This document shows positions 57,601 through 64,000 of a DNA stretch of 64,000 bases, piece after piece. Within the stretch, counting starts at the first letter, position 1. Every line of letters starts with the position of its first letter. Made by a program: the position numbers and the translations under genes. The notes beneath the pieces were generated by a model. The model was not told where the DNA came from and did not search any database. It saw only the letters and a program-made list of their open reading frames with translations. The DNA comes from Scatophagus argus. Taxonomy: Eukaryota > Chordata > Actinopteri > Scatophagidae. The DNA is taken from contig NC_058496.1 of NCBI RefSeq assembly GCF_020382885.2, positions 18,394,501 through 18,458,500 on the forward strand, read 5' to 3'.

Positions 57601-60505
57601 GGACGAGCATTTCTGAAGGCGCAGAAAGAAGATGTGAAGAAAGAGTCTAAAGTTAAAGCTAAAGTTGCTTATATCTCATTTCAGAGAATAAAAGAACTGC
57701 AAAGGACCCTTAAATGTAGCTTCACAAACATGTGAATGAATGGTTGAATGAAAGAAGTGAAAACAATTTAAGCCAAAGCAGCAAATCTCGTTATTCCACA
57801 TTAGCAGAGACAAGGGATGCTTAACAAGATCTGTGAGTCACATTGAGGAATTAAGTGTCTGATCTGTAAGCTGGAGAAAATATCAAGGTCCAAAGAGGAG
57901 CTACATGGAAACCAGCTGTGGCACAAGCATGAGCAACCGTGATGTAATTTGCACACCAAAGTGTGCATATGGGAGAAGCAGAAAGTACAACTGTATGTGT
58001 GGAATATTATGGAACACAATAGAAATCACAAAACACAACACAGGACACCAGCGTTCCTGGTTTCAGTCTCGTATGTTATGTTTTTGGCCTTGAAGGACAA
58101 ACACCGCAGGTGATAATACAGACTGACAATTCCATTTACAAATAAAGAGGGCATTGACATGAACACTGGTTCATTGATGACAGACTGCAAATAACACACC
58201 AAACAGAACACACACACACACACAAACACATATCTGACATCCTAAACATCTTAACACAGAAATCTATGAGGTCTGGTAGACAAATAATAACTTCTGGCGT
58301 ATACAGAATATGATTTTGTCGGAGTTGGCTGCATTTATGGACTCACAGCACAAAATGCTGGAGTAGAAATGATGAGTTACAAAACCTGTTGAAGGTTTTG
58401 CAAAGAACATAGGAACGCATGCAAGGAAAAAACTGGAGTAATGTAATAGGCTTTTTATGCCATATGGGCACTTGCTGATTGTAGAAGTGACATAACATGG
58501 AAGCCAAGATAGAAATAAATGAACAACACCTCTTGTGTGGCTCCCTTCATAGAACATGTATGTAAGTATTTCTATCCTGATACAACATTATGTGGATATT
58601 TCTTTAGTGACTGCCTTAAACGTATACATTCAATTGAAGAGCATGTGGCTAAGAACACTTCAGTGGCCTATTCAGGTTTCATGAATCAAACTTTGGGTTT
58701 TATCTTTTTTTTTTCCACTACAAATTCAAGAGAAAAAAAAATTAATGTGGTGATTGTGGACCATTGTCTTTAATGTAACAGTATACCAATGATGAGACTC
58801 TCGCTGAATATAGTTTTTCAGTCTTCTTCAATCTCCTTCTTCATGAGCTGAGGATTCGTCACAGTTCTGTGAGAGACTGAAGCTCAATAATTGTCGACAT
58901 TAACAAACGCAACACATCCATTGTGTTGTCAGAGTCCAACAGCAGTAACCACGACAGATGTAGACGAGACAAGAACACAGGAACACAAGTGCACTAAAAA
59001 TCAGACTACTATTAAGTGCATAAGCAGGTTTCTCCTGATGGGAGATACTGTGGTGATGTTATGGTGACTGGGCCATCATACAACATCAGACATTTACGAG
59101 TTTATTGCAGTTATATCTCCTTGTATCATTAATCTGACAGGAGTAATAAAACAGAGCTTCTGTTTCATCCTCTCCCCAGGTGAGTGTGTATAAATAACGC
59201 CGGCACCATCCAGCGCAGTACGCTTTTATAGAGAATTAACTTCTGATTCAATTCATGAGGGGAAGTGTACTCGTTTAATTCATTTTGTCCAACCTGTGTG
59301 AGTGAATAAGGGATGTTTCTTTTTTTCATTTTTCATTTAATTCCATTTAAATGACCCATCTTTTAGTGGATTATACAATAACAATAAACCTCAAAAAAAA
59401 AAAAAAAAAGAACAAGTAAATCATCCATAGACCTAAATAAAAAGGTCCTTAGTGGCAGTTGTAGACATGTGGATTATCCAGTGTAACAACACAAAAATCC
59501 CAAATCCCTGCAAGAGTTCTAATAATTACTACATCCCACATTGTGAAAATGTTGGAGGATCACAGAGGTTCATTCATTCATTCACGGTAACATTCCTTGC
59601 TTTACTCAAGCAAATGTGCCCATTGCATTGTTTTTGCACTTCCCTCGAAACAGCTAATGCAGCAGCACAGCATCACAGCAGTTTGTGAAAGCAGTATAAT
59701 GTACAGGATGTGTGTGACATGGACACCAGTTTTATTTTTCCTGCACCGCGTTTCTTTGAATGAAAAGCTAAAAACCTATAAACTGTGCTTGAAGGAGATG
59801 TCAGGGTTGATGGCAGGTGTACAAAGTGCTGAAACGTAACAGATGAACGTGAATCGGCCAACGTTGTCAGTGAACATCATCTTAACGAGGAGGCCAGCAG
59901 CAGTCAACAAGGCTGATATGTTGGTACATCCCTATGACCGACAACATTATGATTGTGTAATTGTTTATACTGAAAGTGGCTCTACGGAAAGCATGTTTAT
60001 TAAAAACAGGGCGATTTGTCCTCTGAATGCTTTCCTATGTTTTAGTGTTAACTGTGATGTTAATTGTGAAACCTGGTAGAAATCTTCTATCGCAATGACC
60101 AAAGTTATGATCAGACTATAAAGAAAGAGAGAGGGAAAAAGAAAAGAAATGGTAGTGTGGGGGTGGGTGGCTTGAGGTGGGAGTGGAGGGGTGGATGTGG
60201 ATGAGATTACCACTTTAAGCACACAGAGGCTTAGTGCCACTATTATCCTCCTGTGGGGGGATTTTCTGTGTGAATTATGTAACAGTAATGCTTCCACACG
60301 AATCAGTACACAGTGGTTTAGTTGTAGTCTTTGTCTATCTCCTCTGTTCATCTCACTGCTCTGAGACGACGCGCTCAACTCCTCAGCACCGCGATCAGAA
60401 ACACCTGCTGACAGGAAGGGTGGACCAGCTGTGGGCAACAGAGATGTTGTCATGACGACAGATTGATTGACAGGTGTTGCTATGATGCTAGAGCACTGGT
60501 GAGCA
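54666..60505. other. Intergenic interval between fxn and tjp2
   Basis: No exon with coherent protein content was found. It contains an AT-rich 18-bp inverted repeat (55363-55411), two related repeats sharing 'gtcacttggaaagc' (about 55235-55315 and 56190-56270), two copies of a 'catatgggcac...gacataa...gaagccaag' unit (55880-55935 and 58458-58515), CA repeats near 58207, and a TATA-like 'tataaataacg' at 59190 without a linked gene. Confidence 0.5.
55363..55411. repeat. AT-rich inverted repeat, 18-bp arms
   Basis: Arms 55363-55380 ('gattataataatgataat') and 55394-55411 are exact complements. The 13-base centre contains 'aataattatt', itself self-complementary, so the hairpin can extend almost without a loop. 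Confidence 0.9.
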
Positions 60506-60510
60506 ATAAC

Positions 60511-60617
60511 ATGAAGTACAAGAAGTTTATAACCATCATGCAGGCAGCTCTCGGAGTCGCCCCCCTCAACAAGAGAGAGCTGATCCCACCACCACGCAAA
60601 CTCTGGAAACCTGCACG
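60511..60617 (+). CDS. tjp2: Probable alternative first coding exon of tight junction protein 2 (ZO-2)
   Basis: ATG at 60511 opens a 107-base frame, 'MKYKKFITIMQAALGVAPLN' then 'KRELIPPPRKLWKPA', ending in phase 2 at 'gcacg|gtgagt'. This resembles the N-terminal variant exon of ZO-family scaffold proteins, which link tight-junction membrane proteins to actin, and TJP2 is the neighbour of FXN in human. The PDZ1 exon ('WEQYTVTL') is not in the window, so the gene must continue beyond 64.0 kb. The identity is inferred from synteny plus a partial memory of the isoform; any other gene using this exon cannot be excluded. Confidence 0.55.
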
Positions 60618-62360
60618 GTGAGTTGTTGTTGTTGCTGTGTGTGTGTGTCTTGTGCGTGTGTGCATACTGTATGTGTTGTGTGTAGGTATATTTCCACTGA
60701 GTATGTTTCATTTACATATGTTTACACTGTGGCTCTTTAGTCTGTTGTTTTACACACACAGTCAATCTGGTCGACCTGCTTTCTCTGCACTCTATTGTAC
60801 TTTATGTCGCATATGTTAGTTTATTTAGTATGTTTAGTCTACTTTTTTTTTTAGGCCTTTTTTGGTTCTTTGTTTGCTTACTTTTGACTAACCTACACTG
60901 CTGTAATGGGCTACTGGATGCTTGAATTTCTCTCAGGATCAATAAAGCATCTATCTATCTATGTGTGTGAGTGCATGAGAAATCAGCCAGTGTAATTGTG
61001 GTGGTCAAAAAATCAACGCAAAATCAAAGAGAATCTATTTGTGTTAATGATACCTCAGCTCCCTGCAGGCCTTCAAATTAAAAGCTGACATTAATGTTTA
61101 ACAGCCACTGCAACTGTTCAGCCACTTACATGTCTTTGCTTGTGCAAGCTCCATGCATGTTTACCAATGTATTCAGCTGTGTGTTTTTTCAGTGCACTTA
61201 CGAAGAGAATGTTCTGGTTCTGAAATTTATACTTGATCTTCTACTTATTTAAAAATCAGACAGGAACCTTACAATATTCAATGACTTGATTGATTTAAAA
61301 GGGTGAATGATGTACCACTAATAACTGAAATCGAAGTGCTCAGTTTATCATATATAACAAGTAATAAACAAATTATGACTCGTTTTTGCTTTTCAAAGTA
61401 ATTGCACTCAAAACAATCAGTTAAATAAAATTAAGTCACAATGCAAACAATAACACTGCAAAGAGATTCCTAAAATTTAAGTCAAAGTGCTTGATTTGAC
61501 AAATATGTTGACTATGTTCAGTTCTGGAATATTTTCATTTTGTCATTTGTCATAAAAGTTAAAGAGAGATAATAAAATGCAACACTGATCTTAAGGTGAC
61601 TTCTCATGTCACCTTTATCATATTGCTGTTGGTAAAACAGATAAAACATTAATTCTGGGGGCCTTTGGGCTGTTGCCTTGTGGGTAATTCAACCATGGCG
61701 GGATCACTTCTCAAACATCTAAAAAAAACCTTTCAAATCATTTTAGATCACACCCATGGAATGAATCTATTTATTTGTATTCTCTTATCAAAATCTGATC
61801 ATGTTTTATTCTGGTAAAACCAAATATGTGCATATGAGCTGGAACCAACTAATTTTAACTAATAATATCATAACATGCACCCATCAATCAATCTTCAGCA
61901 GCACCTGTCAGAAGTTCTGCGCATGCTTGGAAAAACTCTTTCCATACCTCTGTAGGACATGACTTGGAAAAATCCATCTTACCAAGGAAGCATTCTTGAC
62001 TTTGAGAAGCAGTGGAAGACTCACTTACAAGAGCACGGACCGTTCTTCAGACCAGATTAGGCTCGTCTGAGAGCCCGTCCTGTGCAGAATTGATCACTTG
62101 CAATCTCCCTACAGTGAATGCTGGTTAGATTTCTGTCCCACTTGATTTCTGTCCCACTTCTGTCCCACATTTCTTTCCTCCATGTTTGACTTGTGATGTT
62201 TCCAGTTTATTTATGTAGTCTGAGGAAGACAAGTCTGCTCAGCTGATTTATATATAGCAGCAAACTGATTTATGAGAATTTATGTAAAATGGTTGAATCA
62301 TGGACAGATCACTCAATGGGCTACCAAGTGATAATTAAAACTGTAGACTGTGTATGAACT
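60618..62360 (+). other. Putative tjp2 intron 1 (first part), no exon seen
   Basis: The stretch is AT-rich with TG repeats near 60640. A retroelement tail is visible at 60923-60961 ('ttgaatttctctcaggatca', 'ataaagcatctatctatct'). No second coding exon with ZO-type sequence was recognised. Confidence 0.5.
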
Positions 62361-62369
62361 GACTGACTT

Positions 62370-62451
62370 TTTCAGTGGTTGGACTCGGCCCCTGACTTCC
62401 AGTGAAGAGAAATGTTAATGCTTCAGCATACCAGGACATTTTCCTGGTATG
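62370..62451 (+). mobile_element. Tc1-like fragment ending in a 10-bp hairpin
   Basis: 'tggactcggcccctgacttc', 'cagtgaagagaaatg' and 'gcttcagcataccagg' are the inverted counterpart of the internal region of the element at 3943-4289. It breaks off in an inverted repeat ('cataccagga' 62427-62436 with its complement at 62442-62451), where LINE sequence begins. Confidence 0.55.
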
Positions 62452-63625
62452 CGTGTCCAGGTGGGAGTCTACACCCACCTGGACAACCCGGCAAGCACTG
62501 TGAGAATCATGTTCTTTGATTTCTCGAGTGTGTTTGACACCATCAGGCCGGCTCTGTTGGCTGAGAAGCTGACAGCGATGCAGGTGGATGCCCCACTGGT
62601 GTCCTGGATCGCATACTATCTGACGGGCAGACCGCAATATGTACGCCTAAAGTGCTGCTTGTCAGACAGAGTCATCAGCAACACCGGGGCTTCACAGGGG
62701 ACCGTCCTCTCTCCCTTCCTCTTCAGCATTTACACCACAGACTTTAAGCATTGCACAGAGAGAAAAATTTTCTGATAGATAGATAGATAGATGGGGGGGG
62801 AGTACAGGACTGTAGTAGACAACTTTGTCACATGGAGCAGGAAAAACCACCTACATCTCAATGTGACAAAGACCAAGGAACTCGTGGTAGACCTGAGGAG
62901 GACTAAGGCTCCAGTGACCCCTATCAACATCAAAGGGGCCACTGTGGAGGTGGTGGAAGAGTACAGATACTTGGGGGTGTACTTGGACCACAAACTAGAC
63001 TGGTGCAAGAACTTGGGCACTGTTTACAGAAAGGGCCAGAGCCGCCTCTATTTTCTGAGGCGGTGGAGGTCCTTCAGCATCTGCAGGACGATGCTGAGGA
63101 TGTTCTATGAGTCGGTGCTGTCCAGTGCCAACACATAAGCTGTTGCCTGCTGGGGCAGCTGCCTGAGGGTGAGGGACACTAACAGACTCAATACAGTCTT
63201 TAAGAAGGCCAGCCATGATGTGGGACAGGAACTGGACTCTCTGACAGTGGTGTCTGAGAGGAGGACGTTGTCCAAAATAAGAACTATACTGGACTTTCCC
63301 TCTCACCCTCTCCACAATTTGCTGATCAGCTACAGGAGCTCATTCAGCAACAGACTCTTACTCCCATGATGCACCACAGAGCGACACAGGAAATCATTCC
63401 TGCCTGTCGCCATCAAACTGTTATTGTGACTGACACACATACTTTTATATATATAATGTATATATGCTACAAGTGTAAATACCTGTATTTTTTTGATTTA
63501 TACTTATCTTGTTGTTTATCCTATTTTTATATCTTTCACTTTTCTTTCTTGGTCGGGAAAACTGCAAGTGCAATGTCTGTACGAAAAAGAATTTCCCCTC
63601 TGGGATAAATAAAGGAATTCTGATT
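62449..63625 (+). mobile_element. Decayed Jockey-superfamily (L2/CR1/Rex1-like) LINE, 3' half
   Basis: Two frames cover the reverse transcriptase: 62449-62775 ('VRIMFFDFSSVFDTIRPALL', 'SNTGASQGTVLSPFLFSIYT') and 62791-63138 ('NHLHLNVTKTKELVVDLRRT', 'EEYRYLGVYLDHKLDW'), followed after an in-frame TAA by 'DTNRLNTVFKKASHDVGQEL'. The 3' end 'atttcccctctgggataaat' and 'aaaggaattctgattctgat' is the typical fish LINE tail. The catalytic F-x-D-D segment expected between the two frames is missing and replaced by a (GATA)n and G8 tract, so the copy is inactive. Confidence 0.85.
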
Positions 63626-63629
63626 CTGA

Positions 63630-63960
63630 TGCTGTGCTTCCAACTATGTGTCAACAGTTTGTTGAAGGTCCTTTTCTGATGCAGCATGACTGTGTCCCAC
63701 TGCACAAAGCAAAGTCCATGAAGACATGTTTGGTTTGGAAGAACTTGACTGAGCCCACACAGAGTCCTGACCTCAACCCCATCAAACACCTTTGAGATGA
63801 GCTGGAACAGAGACTGTGATTCAGGCCTATTTGTCCAACATCAGTGTCTGACCTCACTATTGCTTTACTGCACGAATGGCTGAAAATTCCCACAAAAACG
63901 TTCCAAATTGTTCTGGAAAGCCTTCCAAGGATAGTGGAAGCTGTTACAGCTGCAAAGCTG
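63630..63960 (+). mobile_element. Tc1-like transposase remnant, coding orientation
   Basis: Plus-strand text 'atgactgtgtcccactgcac', 'gagtcctgacctcaacccca' and 'tttgagatgagctgg' matches the Tc1 transposase stretch around the D-x-x-x-H-x-A-K and Q-S-P-D-L-N-P-I motifs. Stops and frame breaks occur (for example TGA after the 'CAAACACCTT' phrase). It belongs to the same family as the copies at 3.9, 15.9 and 62.4 kb. Minus-strand frames here (63445-63986) are shadows. Confidence 0.7.
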
Positions 63961-63963
63961 TCT

Positions 63964-63997
63964 ATGCATTTAGAATGTGATGTCATTCTAAATGCAT
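63964..63997. repeat. 14-bp perfect inverted repeat at the window edge
   Basis: 'atgcatttagaatg' (63964-63977) is exactly complemented at 63984-63997 around 'tgatgt'. It immediately follows the Tc1 remnant and may be a rearranged internal piece. Confidence 0.85.
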
Positions 63998-64000
63998 GTG

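Noticed and set aside
59965..60711. A 248-residue minus-strand open frame opposite the putative tjp2 first exon
   Set aside because: It is low-complexity (His/Thr and Ser runs from TG repeats), has no domain, and overlaps a well-formed plus-strand exon; judged a shadow.

Overview
The window is vertebrate, almost certainly teleost fish, nuclear DNA. It is AT-rich, its genes are split by GT-AG introns, and it is scattered with fish-type retroelement tails, Tc1 remnants and TTAA-flanked elements. No bacterial, phage or CRISPR features are present. Gene identities come from reading translated exons against remembered vertebrate proteins; no database was searched.

Layout. 1-8.0 kb: no gene, only repeats, including a short Tc1-type element with inverted ends and a perfect 36-bp palindrome. 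8.0-11.1 kb, minus strand: gcnt4, a Golgi core-2 type beta-1,6-N-acetylglucosaminyltransferase, whose single coding exon carries a one-base frameshift. 11.2-21.8 kb, minus strand: ankrd31, a meiotic recombination factor. I assembled eleven exons with compatible splice phases. They give three ankyrin repeats, a coiled-coil region, a RAMA-like domain and a short C-terminal peptide of the kind that binds REC114. 21.8-30.0 kb: no confident gene, only a possible 5' exon of ankrd31, an orphan exon-like segment, a tRNA-derived SINE and a hexamer tandem repeat. 30.0-42.3 kb, plus strand: a complete hmgcr (HMG-CoA reductase) of 20 exons encoding 887 residues, with a promoter holding a sterol-element-like motif, a GC/KLF box and an inverted CCAAT box.

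42.3-46.8 kb: repeats, including a 0.53-kb TTAA-flanked element with a nested retroelement tail bounded by a 13-bp target-site duplication, and the wreck of an RNase H-bearing LINE. 46.8-53.6 kb, plus strand: a complete fxn (frataxin) of six exons and 212 residues. 53.6-60.5 kb: intergenic. 60.5 kb: a single coding exon that I read as an alternative first exon of tjp2 (ZO-2), the human neighbour of FXN. 62.3-64.0 kb: a decayed Jockey-superfamily LINE followed by Tc1 transposase remains.

The order gcnt4-ankrd31-hmgcr matches human 5q13 and fxn-tjp2 matches human 9q21, so the window joins two ancestral blocks. The genes have unrelated jobs (mucin-type O-glycan branching, meiotic break formation, sterol synthesis, mitochondrial Fe-S assembly, tight junctions), and I see no sign of a shared pathway or a new system. 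The most useful observations are the compact ankrd31 gene model, the gcnt4 frameshift, the nested transposons, and a GAA-rich retroelement tail just upstream of the frataxin start codon.
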